Shown here piece after piece: positions 15,185 through 23,971 of a DNA stretch of 44,071 bases. The translations under genes and the position numbers were made by a program. How positions within the stretch are numbered: the first letter of the stretch is position 1; every line of letters starts with the position of its first letter. A model generated the notes under the pieces. That model was not told the DNA's origin and made no database searches. It was given only the letters and a program-made list of their open reading frames with translations. The stretch is from NCBI GenBank assembly GCA_024695935.1, contig JAILHH010000010.1, positions 1 through 44,071 of the forward strand, in the 5' to 3' direction. This stretch comes from Acetatifactor sp. (GTDB taxonomy: Bacteria > Bacillota > Clostridia > Lachnospirales > Lachnospiraceae).

Positions 15185-16765
15185 ATGACAGTATTTATGT
15201 GCTCGGTTTTGTTGGTGGTTTTCTTTGCCGTTATGATCGGCGTAGGTTTTTATACCAGAAAACACGCAACTGATGTATCGGGTTTCGTACTTGGCGGCAG
15301 AAGCGTTGGCCCGTGGCTTACGGCATTTGCCTTTGGTACAAGCTATTTTTCAGCGGTAATCTTTGTAGGTTATGCAGGCCAGTTCGGATGGCTCTATGGT
15401 GTATCATCCACTTGGGCCGGTCTCGGAAATGCTTTTATCGGTTCACTTCTTGCATGGAATATCCTGGGCAGAAGAACGCGAATCATGACTCAGGATCTTG
15501 ATGCAAAGACCATGCCTGATTATTTTGGAAAGAGATTTGATTCAAAGGCTTTGAAGGTGATCGCATCCATCATAGTATTTGTATTTCTGATCCCTTACAC
15601 AGCTTCTTTATATAACGGTTTATCCAGTCTGTTCGGACTTGTGTTTGAGATTCCCTACTGGGTAGTTATCGTTGTGATGGCGGTTCTCACCGGAATCTAT
15701 GTTATTTTTGGCGGATACATGGCCACAGCCATAAATGATTTCATTCAGGGTATTATTATGCTCTTTGGTATATGTGCTGTTATCGCTGCGGTTTTAAAGG
15801 ATAACGGAGGACTTATAACAGCTATGCAGTCTCTCTCTGAGGTACCTGCGGAAGGCTGGGCAGGAGGAGCATATTCATCTTTCTTTGGTCCTGACCCCAT
15901 GGCGCTTTTGTTCGTTGTTATTTTAACCAGTCTCGGTACCTGGGGACTTCCTCAGATGGTAGGTAAATTCTATGCCATCAAGAGTGAAAAGGATATTCAC
16001 AAAGGAACCATAATCTCCACATTCTTTGCCATTATCGTTGCAGGCGGATGTTATTTCCTGGGAGGTTTCGGAAGACTTTATGCAGACAGCATCAAATATA
16101 ACGAGGCAACAGGAAAGCCTTTGTTTGATACGATCGTGCCCACCATGCTTTCAACACTTCCCTCAGCTATCATAGCGATCGTGATCGTGCTGGTGCTTTC
16201 GGCATCCATGTCAACTCTGTCTTCACTTGTGCTTACATCAAGCTCCACATTTACTCTTGATGTTATAAAGCCCGTATCCAAAAAGGAGATGAGTGAAAAG
16301 AGACAGGTTGGTATTATGAGGATCTTCATAGTGTTCTTTATCGTTGTTTCAGCAGTTATTGCAATTGTAAAGGATTCTTTCCCGGGTCTTACATTTATCG
16401 CTCAGATGATGGGTGTTTCATGGGGAGCTTTGGCGGGAGCATTCCTGGCTCCTTTCCTCTATGGCCTGTATTGGAAGGGCGTTACAAAGGCATCTGTGGC
16501 AGTATGCTATGTATGGGGATGCGGTATCGCAATCCTTCAGCTCATAGTGACTCTCGGAGGAATAAACGTGGCTTCCTGGGGTCCGGTACTCGGATATATA
16601 TTCAAGAGTTCCATTAACTCCGGTGTGGTAGCTATGGTCGGAGGTTTGGTCATCGTTCCTCTCGTCAGCCTGTGCACCAAAAAGCCTGACAAGGAGACCG
16701 TTGACAGGATGTTTGACAGCTTTGAAGCCAAGGTTCAGGTTCCCAAAAAGGAAGCTTTGGATTAA
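15185..16765 (+). CDS. Sodium:solute symporter (SSS family)
   Basis: A 526-residue membrane protein with about 13 hydrophobic segments. The N-terminus contains FVLGGRSVGPWLTAFAFGTS, the usual SSS motif around the Na+ site in TM1, and LSASMSTLSSLVLTSSSTFT near residue 345 is the conserved TM8 stretch with paired Ser/Thr that bind the second Na+ in this family. It imports a small organic solute with sodium. Substrate (proline, pantothenate, sugar or another) cannot be told. GGAGG at 15172 is eight bases from the ATG at 15185, so the TTG at 15170 and ATG at 15179 are rejected. It converges with the chemoreceptor gene on a shared terminator. Confidence 0.9.
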   Translation: MTVFMCSVLLVVFFAVMIGVGFYTRKHATDVSGFVLGGRSVGPWLTAFAFGTSYFSAVIFVGYAGQFGWLYGVSSTWAGLGNAFIGSLLAWNILGRRTRIMTQDLDAKTMPDYFGKRFDSKALKVIASIIVFVFLIPYTASLYNGLSSLFGLVFEIPYWVVIVVMAVLTGIYVIFGGYMATAINDFIQGIIMLFGICAVIAAVLKDNGGLITAMQSLSEVPAEGWAGGAYSSFFGPDPMALLFVVILTSLGTWGLPQMVGKFYAIKSEKDIHKGTIISTFFAIIVAGGCYFLGGFGRLYADSIKYNEATGKPLFDTIVPTMLSTLPSAIIAIVIVLVLSASMSTLSSLVLTSSSTFTLDVIKPVSKKEMSEKRQVGIMRIFIVFFIVVSAVIAIVKDSFPGLTFIAQMMGVSWGALAGAFLAPFLYGLYWKGVTKASVAVCYVWGCGIAILQLIVTLGGINVASWGPVLGYIFKSSINSGVVAMVGGLVIVPLVSLCTKKPDKETVDRMFDSFEAKVQVPKKEALD

Positions 16766-16801
16766 AGCATATTCAACTTGATAACTTTTTTTGTTAATAA
16801 A

Positions 16802-16855
16802 ACCGGCCCACATCCCGTAAGCTGTTTGCTACGGATGAGGGCCGGTGCTTTTTTA
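16802..16855. terminator. Bidirectional terminator
   Basis: A long near-perfect stem: ACCGGCCC with GGGCCGGT, then CATCC with GGATG, then GTA with TAC. T-rich tracts lie on both sides, serving the converging symporter and chemoreceptor genes. Confidence 0.92.
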
Positions 16856-16879
16856 TTTAATATGACAATTCTGTGAAGA

Positions 16880-18937
16880 TCAGAACTTGAAGTTACTTAC
16901 AACTTTGTCCAGGTCACCGGAGATAGTGTTTTGTGTCTCTGCCATGTGATCAACGGATTTGACATTTTCTCCCACAACCTCGATGTTACTTAAGATGTGT
17001 GCACTTGTCTCTGAAGTAACTTGAGTTGCCTCTGCAATATTCTGGATTGCCATGGAAACTTCGCCCATGATATGGTTGATATCCTGGGACATCTGGCTGA
17101 TCTTTTCAGCAGATGATTCAAAGGATCCTGCATCTGCACCGTACTGATTTGCAACATCCACAAAGTTTGCGTAGTCGTCGCTGACTGTTCCCTGGAGGAA
17201 ACCGAGGAGCTTCTGTGCATCACCTATAAGTTTTGTGAATGCATCCTGAACCTGGTCGATTGTCTCCTGAATCTTTGTGACAGCTTCTGTGGTGCTTCCT
17301 GCGAGGTTACCGATCTCGGAAGCAACAACTGCAAATCCACGTCCGGCCTCGCCTGCTCTTGCAGCCTCAATGGAAGCATTGAGTGAGAGGAGATTGATCT
17401 GCTCTGCAATATTTGAAATAACATCCGCCAGCTCGCTGATGTTTGATACCACTTCTGCGTCTTTTATACTCACGCCAAGGCTCTTTTCAAATTCCTGTGA
17501 AAGCTTGCGAGCGGATTCTGAGGATACTTTACAATTTGCCTCGATCTTTGCGGCTTTTTCACGGATGCCCTGTGCCATGGACATGTTGTCGTCTGTCTCA
17601 GCTGCCAGGAGATTTACGTTTGAACGAACCTCTTCTGTAGAGGCGTTAACTTCCTCTGTTGCTGCACTTGTTGAGAGCATGGATTCGTTAACTTCACCCA
17701 TGTACTTCTCAATTTCTGCAAATTTCTGTCTCAGATCCTTTGATGCCTCTGAGAGTTTATTGCTGGACTCGCCGATGTCTTTTGAGTTGTTTGCAATCTG
17801 CAGGATGATATCTTTGTTGTTGGTATACATGGTATTCATGGCTTCACTCATGTTTGCAACTTCATCTTTTCCTTTAACCTTCAATGTATCAACGGAAAAG
17901 TCGCCGCCTGCCAGCTTTCCTGAAAAGTCCTGTACCTTCTTTATGCCACTTGCTATGCTGCTTACAGTGAGGAAGATCACCAGCGTAGTAAGAACTACAA
18001 AAAAGATACATACCAAAATCATCTGCATTCTGAGTTTATCTACGGCTTTGTTTATCTCGTCGAGAGGGAGTCTGATCACAAGCTTTTCACCAACGTCCAT
18101 TGTGGTGTAATAAAGGTTGATCCTATTGCCGTTCTCAATGTAGAAAGTTTCACCGGAATCGTTTGCCAAAATCTCTTGTCCGGCTGCAACCAGAGAAGGA
18201 TTATCCTCATCCAAAATTCCAAGACCTGCTGAAACCTTTTCAACATCTACACCTGCTATGTAGCTGCCGCTTCCGGTAAGGAGAATCGCGCTTCCTGTCT
18301 CACCTACATGGATGTTGTTTATGATGTCGGTAACGGTTTGGAGGGAAATACCGACTGAAGCACATCCGATGTATTCCTTTGTCTTGTAATCGTAGATGGC
18401 AACGGAACATGTTGAGAGGGAGGTTCCGAGGCCTTCATCAAAATATGGATCGGTAAGTACCGGTTCTGTCAGTCCCTGGGAGATAGTATAGTAGGGACGG
18501 CTTAAGTAGTCATATTCCGCATTGCTGTACTCATAGGTGAGTATGAGCTTTCCGCCGTCACCTCTGTAGACATAGGGGCCAAAGTATTTTTCTGCGGAAT
18601 CAAATACGTAGGGCTCAAGCCAGACTCCGTTTCCGACTGCTATGGAGTTCTTCTCGAGGAGGGAATAGAGAAGCTCTTCATAATTGGTCTGTGTCAGAAC
18701 ATCATGGGAAACGCCGATCGTCTCCGACAAACTTGTAGCTGCCGAAATGATCTGGGTAAACTGTTCTGTGATGCTGGCATCTGCCAGATTCAGATGTGTG
18801 TCGATCAGATCATTCGTTTTTTCTGTGATGATCACCCGGCTCTGTCTGGTACTGATCACAGTTAGAAGTACCAGTGCCAAAACGATAAGAGGGAGAGTTA
18901 GAACTAAAAGTTTAGTGCTGATTTTCTTGAAATGCAT
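16880..18937 (-). CDS. Methyl-accepting chemotaxis protein with double-Cache sensor
   Basis: A 685-residue chemoreceptor. TM1 lies at about residues 9-28. The extracellular part to about residue 300 is a dCache domain, with [11 protein letters not shown], a YYTISQGL-type stretch, [10 protein letters not shown] and a second lobe beginning [12 protein letters not shown]2 is near 305-328, followed by HAMP and the signalling helices, whose tip reads [20 protein letters not shown]. dCache domains commonly sense amino acids, organic acids or sugars; the ligand is unknown here. A GGAGGT ribosome binding site precedes the ATG. It is an orphan with no che genes nearby and has its own promoter and terminator. 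Confidence 0.94.
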   Translation of the reverse strand: MHFKKISTKLLVLTLPLIVLALVLLTVISTRQSRVIITEKTNDLIDTHLNLADASITEQFTQIISAATSLSETIGVSHDVLTQTNYEELLYSLLEKNSIAVGNGVWLEPYVFDSAEKYFGPYVYRGDGGKLILTYEYSNAEYDYLSRPYYTISQGLTEPVLTDPYFDEGLGTSLSTCSVAIYDYKTKEYIGCASVGISLQTVTDIINNIHVGETGSAILLTGSGSYIAGVDVEKVSAGLGILDEDNPSLVAAGQEILANDSGETFYIENGNRINLYYTTMDVGEKLVIRLPLDEINKAVDKLRMQMILVCIFFVVLTTLVIFLTVSSIASGIKKVQDFSGKLAGGDFSVDTLKVKGKDEVANMSEAMNTMYTNNKDIILQIANNSKDIGESSNKLSEASKDLRQKFAEIEKYMGEVNESMLSTSAATEEVNASTEEVRSNVNLLAAETDDNMSMAQGIREKAAKIEANCKVSSESARKLSQEFEKSLGVSIKDAEVVSNISELADVISNIAEQINLLSLNASIEAARAGEAGRGFAVVASEIGNLAGSTTEAVTKIQETIDQVQDAFTKLIGDAQKLLGFLQGTVSDDYANFVDVANQYGADAGSFESSAEKISQMSQDINHIMGEVSMAIQNIAEATQVTSETSAHILSNIEVVGENVKSVDHMAETQNTISGDLDKVVSNFKF

Positions 18938-18969
18938 ATCGATACCTCCGTTAGTTTCTGTGTTTCTCT

Positions 18970-18999
18970 ATTATATAGATTGGAATTGGATTAAATCAA
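18970..18999 (-). promoter_or_regulatory. Promoter of the dCache chemoreceptor gene
   Basis: On the minus strand TTGATT (18999-18994), 18-base spacer, TATAAT (18975-18970), about 30 bases before the start codon. Confidence 0.65.
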
Positions 19000-19096
19000 G
19001 ACTATTGCGCATAAACTGGTTGGTTTTGCGTAAAAATTATTCGTAATCACAATTACATAAACAAATGTATCAAATGTCTGACAAAAAAATAAAGTA

Positions 19097-19112
19097 TGAC
19101 AATATATTGTCA
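19097..19112. promoter_or_regulatory. Perfect 16-base palindrome between chemoreceptor and msrA
   Basis: TGACAATATATTGTCA reads the same on both strands. It lies about 95 bases before msrA in an AT-rich divergent region and is a candidate regulator site. It does not match any consensus I know well. Confidence 0.45.
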
Positions 19113-19206
19113 CCGTATGATGTGATAAATTGTGGCATATTAAGTGAAAATGCGATAAAATATAGTAATTAAGTTATTTTTTGCTGAAAGGAACTGTATC
19201 TGTATT

Positions 19207-19704
19207 ATGAAAAAAACAGCTTATTTCGCCGGAGGATGTTTTTGGTGTGTAACTCCCATCTTTAAGATATACGGGGCTTCAAAGGTAACAAGCGGTTACA
19301 GCGGAGGAGATGAAGTAAATCCCTCATACGAAGATGTGAAACACCAAAGGACCGGACACCGTGAGACCATTGCGGTGGAATATGACGATGAGAAGGTAAG
19401 ATTTGAGAATCTGCTGGACATATATTTAAAAAATGTGGATCCCTTTGACGATGGAGGACAGTTTATCGACAGAGGTCATTCCTATACTCTGGCGGTATAT
19501 TACACTTCTGAGGAGGAAAGGCTTATCACGTCAGACGCTCTAAATAAACTTAAAGAGGATACGGGAAAGAACCCCGCAGTTTCGCTGGAGGCTTTTAAGT
19601 CTTTTTACGAGGCGGAAGAGTATCATCAGGATTATTATTTAAAGAACCCTGAGGCTTTCGAAAAGGAACTGGTGGAGTCCGGGAGAAAAAATAATAAGCA
19701 TTGA
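19207..19704 (+). CDS. msrA: Peptide methionine-(S)-S-oxide reductase
   Basis: Reduces methionine-S-sulfoxide in oxidised proteins back to methionine. The catalytic motif GGCFWC (Cys11) is at the N-terminus, followed by TSGYSGG, HRETIAVEYD, DRGHSYTLAVYY near residue 88 and EEYHQDYYLKNP near residue 139. These are all standard MsrA blocks. At 165 residues it is a normal single-domain MsrA without a fused MsrB. AAAGGA precedes the ATG at somewhat long spacing. It lies just upstream of a membrane protein gene and may share its transcript. Cytoplasmic. Confidence 0.95.
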   Translation: MKKTAYFAGGCFWCVTPIFKIYGASKVTSGYSGGDEVNPSYEDVKHQRTGHRETIAVEYDDEKVRFENLLDIYLKNVDPFDDGGQFIDRGHSYTLAVYYTSEEERLITSDALNKLKEDTGKNPAVSLEAFKSFYEAEEYHQDYYLKNPEAFEKELVESGRKNNKH

Positions 19705-19784
19705 TATAAAGAATTAACAGGTGTTGAAATTCAAGTGCAGGAAAACTAAAATGCCGTATTTGATTTAAATCAGAGGGAGGATTT

Positions 19785-20711
19785 ATGGAAAAGTACAGAA
19801 AAGAGATCATAATCACTGCAATTCTTTTGATCCTGGGACTCTTGTCCGCAACTGTAGTCACAAAGTGGTCTACTGCCACAGAGACACACGCTAAATCGGT
19901 GGCAGTGCTGGATGAGAAAAAAGAGGACGTGTTGAAGCTTACGGGTGCCGCAATGTCAAGCTCGGCTGCAATCACTTTGATACCCGGGGATGTGGCAACA
20001 CCCATAGCGGAGAAACTTGCGGATTTAAGCGGATATTTTCTTATTGTTTTATGCGCGATATATCTGGAAAAATATCTCCTTGCCCTGGTCGGATATGCTT
20101 CCTTCAGATTCTTGATACCGTTGGCATGCGGGTTGGGTATCACGTATCTGTTCGTTAAAAAGGAAAAACTTCTGAAACTTTCGGTGAAATTTGCGATTTT
20201 TGCGCTGGCGCTTTATATTGCTGTGCCTGCTTCGGTAGGAGTATCAAACATCATAGAAAATGCCTATGAAGATCACATGAGCGAGGTGGTTGAGGAAACA
20301 GAAAAAGCCGCAAAGACAATGCAGGATGGCGATGAGGCAGCCGAAGGAGAAAGCACAGGTGATGAAACTGAGATCCCGGACGAAACCGGTGTTGAAACTG
20401 CCAAAGGGGATAATATAGATCAACAGAGTGAAGAAACTGAGGAGAAGGTTAACTGGTGGGATATCCTGGCGGGAAAAGTCAGTGAGGTAAAAGACAATAT
20501 GTCCGAAGTCATCACAAATTCCACAACCGTCTGGGGAAAAGAGATGATGGAAAGGATCGAAAATGTCATTAATAATTTTGTGGATGCACTGGCTCTTATG
20601 ATAATCACCAGCTGTGTCATTCCAATTCTGGTGCTTGTTTTGATAGTATGGAGCGTGAAAGCTTTTCTGGAAATAGATCTTGATCTTAAACTTAACTTGA
20701 AAAAACAGTAA
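19785..20711 (+). CDS. Membrane protein of unknown function with acidic linker
   Basis: A 308-residue protein I do not recognise. A hydrophobic segment near residues 8-27 is followed by a short external stretch and then two to three membrane segments between about 80 and 160. Next is a highly acidic, low-complexity stretch at about 165-222, rich in Glu, Asp, Gly and Thr, then an amphipathic region and a last membrane segment near 268-292 with a Lys-rich tail. GAGGGAGG gives a strong start. It sits between msrA and pncB. The arrangement suggests two membrane parts joined by a disordered loop; no catalytic motif is visible. Confidence 0.75.
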   Translation: MEKYRKEIIITAILLILGLLSATVVTKWSTATETHAKSVAVLDEKKEDVLKLTGAAMSSSAAITLIPGDVATPIAEKLADLSGYFLIVLCAIYLEKYLLALVGYASFRFLIPLACGLGITYLFVKKEKLLKLSVKFAIFALALYIAVPASVGVSNIIENAYEDHMSEVVEETEKAAKTMQDGDEAAEGESTGDETEIPDETGVETAKGDNIDQQSEETEEKVNWWDILAGKVSEVKDNMSEVITNSTTVWGKEMMERIENVINNFVDALALMIITSCVIPILVLVLIVWSVKAFLEIDLDLKLNLKKQ

Positions 20712-20720
20712 AAAGGACTT

Positions 20721-20783
20721 ATGATGTTGAAAATGACTGACCTCAGGGTCAGAGCGTCTAAACAGGCCATCGGCAAAAAATAA
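20721..20783 (+). CDS. Possible 20-residue micro-ORF before pncB
   Basis: ATG at 20721 follows AAAAGGAC and opens a 20-codon frame ending in a basic stretch (GKK) and TAA, 18 bases before pncB. It could be a leader peptide or chance. There is no independent support. Confidence 0.2.
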   Translation: MMLKMTDLRVRASKQAIGKK

Positions 20784-20801
20784 AGGGCGCAGGGAGAAAA
20801 T

Positions 20802-22022
20802 ATGAAATTAGACAGGATAATCAACAGTTTATTGGAAACGGATATGTACAAGTTCTCCATGGGACAGGCTATATATCATCAATTTTCGGATTACAAGACC
20901 ACTTGGAGCTTTAAGTGCAGGAATACGGATGTGCATTTTACATCTGAGATGGTGGAAGAGATAAAGGATCAGATAAAGGCTTACTGTGATCTCAGATTCA
21001 CTGAGGAAGAGCTTACATATCTGGACAATATCAAGTGGATAAAGGGTTCCTATGTAGACTTTTTAAGGCTTTGGAAACCCAGATTTGATGACTTTACAAT
21101 AACAGATGATGCAGAGTGTGGTCTTGCCATAGAGACAGCCGGAACATGGCTCAATACATCCATGTACGAGATCCCCACCCTTGCGATCGTAAACGAAGTT
21201 TATTTCAGAATGGCTTACGATTATGATGAACTGATGGACAGCTTTAAAGAGCGCCTTGAGGGAAAAATCAGAGATATTTGTGCCGGAAAATTCAGACTTT
21301 CCGCGTTCTCGGAATTCGGACTCAGAAGAAGACTTTCCGCTGAGGCTCAGGAGCTTGCTGTAAAGAGTCTTGCAGAGGCAGATCTTAAGGGGTCAAAGTT
21401 TGTGGGTACTTCAAATGTGTATCTGGCAAAGAAATTCGGTATAACACCTGTTGGAACCATGGCTCATGAGTGGATTATGTGCGTCGGACAGGGTAATCAC
21501 AAGCACAATCCCGCATACTCTAACTGGTATGCCATGGACGCATGGGTAAAAGAATACGGAGTGTTAAACGGAACAGCTCTCACCGATGCCATCACCACAG
21601 AGTGCTTTTTAAAGGATTTCCAGCTGACTTATGCAACACTTTTCTCAGGTGTGCGTCATGACAGCGGCGATCCGTTTGTATGGGGCGATCGTATGATCGG
21701 TCATTACAGCGGACTCGGTATCGATCCCAAGACAAAGACTTTGCTTTTCAGCGACAGCCTTGATTTTGAGCGTGCTACAAAGATATATGATCATTTCGAG
21801 GGCAAGGTTAAGGTTGCATTCGGAATCGGTACATTTATAGCAAATGATACAAAGGTTCCCGCTCTCAATATCGTAATGAAGACCACAAAGTGTAACGGCA
21901 TGGATGTGGCAAAGATTTCTGATGTTAAGGGAAAGGGAATGTGCAAAAATCCCGAGTATGTTGATTATCTCCAGAGATGTATCGACTGGAGAATGAACAA
22001 TGATGTATATGAAAACCGCTAA
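20802..22022 (+). CDS. pncB: Nicotinate phosphoribosyltransferase
   Basis: Makes nicotinate mononucleotide from nicotinate and PRPP in NAD salvage. The 406-residue protein matches the shorter PncB type: LLETDMYKFSMGQAIYHQF at the N-terminus, FSEFGLRRRLS, FVGTSNVYLAKKFG, GTMAHEW (the motif that I recall holds the phosphorylated His in the enterobacterial enzyme), SGVRHDSGDPFVWG for phosphoribosyl binding and FGIGTFIANDT. GGGAG precedes the ATG. A hairpin follows. Cytoplasmic. Confidence 0.94.
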   Translation: MKLDRIINSLLETDMYKFSMGQAIYHQFSDYKTTWSFKCRNTDVHFTSEMVEEIKDQIKAYCDLRFTEEELTYLDNIKWIKGSYVDFLRLWKPRFDDFTITDDAECGLAIETAGTWLNTSMYEIPTLAIVNEVYFRMAYDYDELMDSFKERLEGKIRDICAGKFRLSAFSEFGLRRRLSAEAQELAVKSLAEADLKGSKFVGTSNVYLAKKFGITPVGTMAHEWIMCVGQGNHKHNPAYSNWYAMDAWVKEYGVLNGTALTDAITTECFLKDFQLTYATLFSGVRHDSGDPFVWGDRMIGHYSGLGIDPKTKTLLFSDSLDFERATKIYDHFEGKVKVAFGIGTFIANDTKVPALNIVMKTTKCNGMDVAKISDVKGKGMCKNPEYVDYLQRCIDWRMNNDVYENR

Positions 22023-22073
22023 GGTTTTTGACTGAAGGATATTTCTTTCGGATACTTATAGCATTGTCGCCGG

Positions 22074-22096
22074 ATAGGAGGGATTTTCCCTCCTAT
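22074..22096 (+). terminator. Hairpin after pncB
   Basis: Ten-base arms ATAGGAGGGA and TCCCTCCTAT around TTT. The following T-tract is poor, so efficiency is uncertain. Confidence 0.55.
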
Positions 22097-22148
22097 TTGA
22101 ATGTTAAAAGACTGTAAATGAATTTTCAGACTGGATGGTAATGGATTT

Positions 22149-23375
22149 ATGTTAAAACTGTTTTCTCAATACAGAGGCCTCAGAAAAGAGATCTATATTC
22201 TTTTTATCGGCCGTATAGTAACTAACCTCGGGTCCATGGTATGGCCCGTTCTGACGCTGATATTAAATGCAAAACTGGGCCTCGATGCCACAAAGGTAGC
22301 GGTAGTGTCCATTCTTGCAGGACTTTGCCAGCTGCCCTTTGGACTTCTTGGCGGAAAGTTTGCCGATAAATATAATAAAAAGAATATCATAGTAATATGT
22401 GATATTATTTCTATCTTTTTTTATATTTTGTGTGGTATCGTACCGCTGACATTGTGGTCCATTGTTCTATTACTCATAGGCAGCACATTCCAAAGCATTG
22501 AAGGCCCTTCATATGATGCTCTCATGGCAGATCTTGCCCCCACAAAGGACAGGGAGAAGGCCTATTCCCTGCAATATCTTGGCATGAATATCGGACTCGT
22601 GGCTTCACCCACGATCGCAGGGCTTTTGTTTAAGAATTATCTGTGGCTTTCATTTATAATAAGCGGTGTGGCCATCGGTGTCTCCACCATCCTGATCTTC
22701 TTTTTTATAAAGGATATCACGCCCACATATGACCCTGATAAGAGTTCTTATCAGAATGCAAAGGAAGGAGCCAATATTTTTACAGTCATGAAGGAAAACA
22801 AACTGATCGTTTTCTTTATCATATTTATGGCACTTTATTCCGGAGCTTATAATCAATACGGTTTCCTCATGCCCATAAACCTTGCGGCGATCCACGGGGA
22901 GGGAAGCGGAGCCCTTATATACGGCAGCATTTCCAGCTTAAACTGTATTGTGGTGGTGATCTTTACACCCATACTGACAAAGCTGTTTTCAAAGGTATGG
23001 TCAACAGGTAAAAACCTGATAGGAGAGATGCTTGTGGCTGTGGGATACGGAGTTTTCTTGATATTCCTCGGACATATCCCGGCGTACTATCTGGCCATCG
23101 TCCTCTTTACATGGGGAGAGATAATGGAGGCTATAGTGTTTGGACCTTATATTTCATCCAGAATCCCCGAAAGCCACAGAGGCAGATTTAACGGTGTGTC
23201 AACAGTGCTAAATACCCTGATCATCAACGTGGTGATGCTTCTAAGTGGAATGGTATATGACAATTTCGGAAGTACATCCGCCTGGGTTTTTGTGCTATCG
23301 GTGCTTGGAGTCGCAATATTCTGCGGAATAATCCTGGTATTTGCGGACAGAAAAGTTTACAGAGAATTATATTAA
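22149..23375 (+). CDS. Major facilitator superfamily transporter
   Basis: A 408-residue protein with about 12 hydrophobic segments in two six-helix halves. The cytoplasmic loop between TM2 and TM3 reads GGKFADKYNKKNIIV, the MFS A-type motif G-x-x-x-D-x-x-x-R/K-K. The N-terminus resembles drug or metabolite exporters of the MFS_1 group. Substrate unknown. It is preceded by a hairpin after pncB and converges with a minus-strand gene through the long hairpin at 23391. Confidence 0.85.
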   Translation: MLKLFSQYRGLRKEIYILFIGRIVTNLGSMVWPVLTLILNAKLGLDATKVAVVSILAGLCQLPFGLLGGKFADKYNKKNIIVICDIISIFFYILCGIVPLTLWSIVLLLIGSTFQSIEGPSYDALMADLAPTKDREKAYSLQYLGMNIGLVASPTIAGLLFKNYLWLSFIISGVAIGVSTILIFFFIKDITPTYDPDKSSYQNAKEGANIFTVMKENKLIVFFIIFMALYSGAYNQYGFLMPINLAAIHGEGSGALIYGSISSLNCIVVVIFTPILTKLFSKVWSTGKNLIGEMLVAVGYGVFLIFLGHIPAYYLAIVLFTWGEIMEAIVFGPYISSRIPESHRGRFNGVSTVLNTLIINVVMLLSGMVYDNFGSTSAWVFVLSVLGVAIFCGIILVFADRKVYRELY

Positions 23376-23390
23376 AATAAAAGATTATAA

Positions 23391-23424
23391 CAAGAAAGCA
23401 TGTCGCAAGCGACATGCTTTCTTG
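23391..23424. terminator. Sixteen-base perfect hairpin carrying a repeated word
   Basis: Perfect arms of 16 bases enclose a two-base AA centre, and the inner arms are GCATGTCGC and GCGACATGC. It lies between converging genes, so termination is its likely job. The 24 bases 23397-23420 occur again, identical, at 44048-44071. Confidence 0.75.
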
Positions 23425-23463
23425 ATAGTCAAGGCTTTGTTTATCAAAGCTTTTTGAAAATGA

Positions 23464-23865
23464 TCAAAGGTTTTTCAATTCATAAATGGTTTCGCTTACC
23501 AGTTCTGCGATAGAGTAGGTCTTGACACCGATAACTCTGTTATCGCATTTGTTCATGGGAATGAGGAGCTTTTTTGCGGGACTGGAACCAATGGCAACTG
23601 CCATGGCGGGGGTTATCTCACCTAAAAGAGAATCGGCTGATAAGATCCCAATGGGACCTATGATCACATCCGCATTTCTGCAGGCTACGATCACGGGGTT
23701 TTCTCCCGTTGCTCCTTCATCGGCACCGGCCTTTAACATGGCGGCTGTTGCAATTGAGTTTGTGCCTATGGCAAGTACCGTTCCTTTAATCTCAGATTTT
23801 TTTATGGATTCCACCAGGGCTTTTCCAAGCTTTCCGCCCTGTCCGTCGATTATCACTATCTTCAT
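23464..23865 (-). CDS. DUF3842 family protein
   Basis: A 133-residue protein matching the DUF3842 pattern: MKIVIIDGQGGKLGKALVE at the N-terminus with a Rossmann-like glycine motif, LAIGTNSIATAAMLKAGADE, a GPIGILSADSLLGEITPAMA block and IPMNKC near the end. The family is common in Clostridia and has no known biochemical function. The fold suggests a nucleotide or small-ligand binder. No operon partner: the diguanylate cyclase gene upstream on the same strand is about 100 bases away. Confidence 0.85.
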   Translation of the reverse strand: MKIVIIDGQGGKLGKALVESIKKSEIKGTVLAIGTNSIATAAMLKAGADEGATGENPVIVACRNADVIIGPIGILSADSLLGEITPAMAVAIGSSPAKKLLIPMNKCDNRVIGVKTYSIAELVSETIYELKNL

Positions 23866-23971
23866 AGAACCGATCCCTTTATATGATTATTCTGATTGCA
23901 TTTACAATACTGATGTTACGAAATCCACGGAGAAAATTCAATCATATTTTTACAAAAGGTGAATCAATAAG

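Noticed and set aside
17277-18110. 277-codon plus-strand frame opposite the second chemoreceptor gene
   Set aside because: Same type of antisense shadow as in the first chemoreceptor, rich in Ser and Ala with no recognisable domain.
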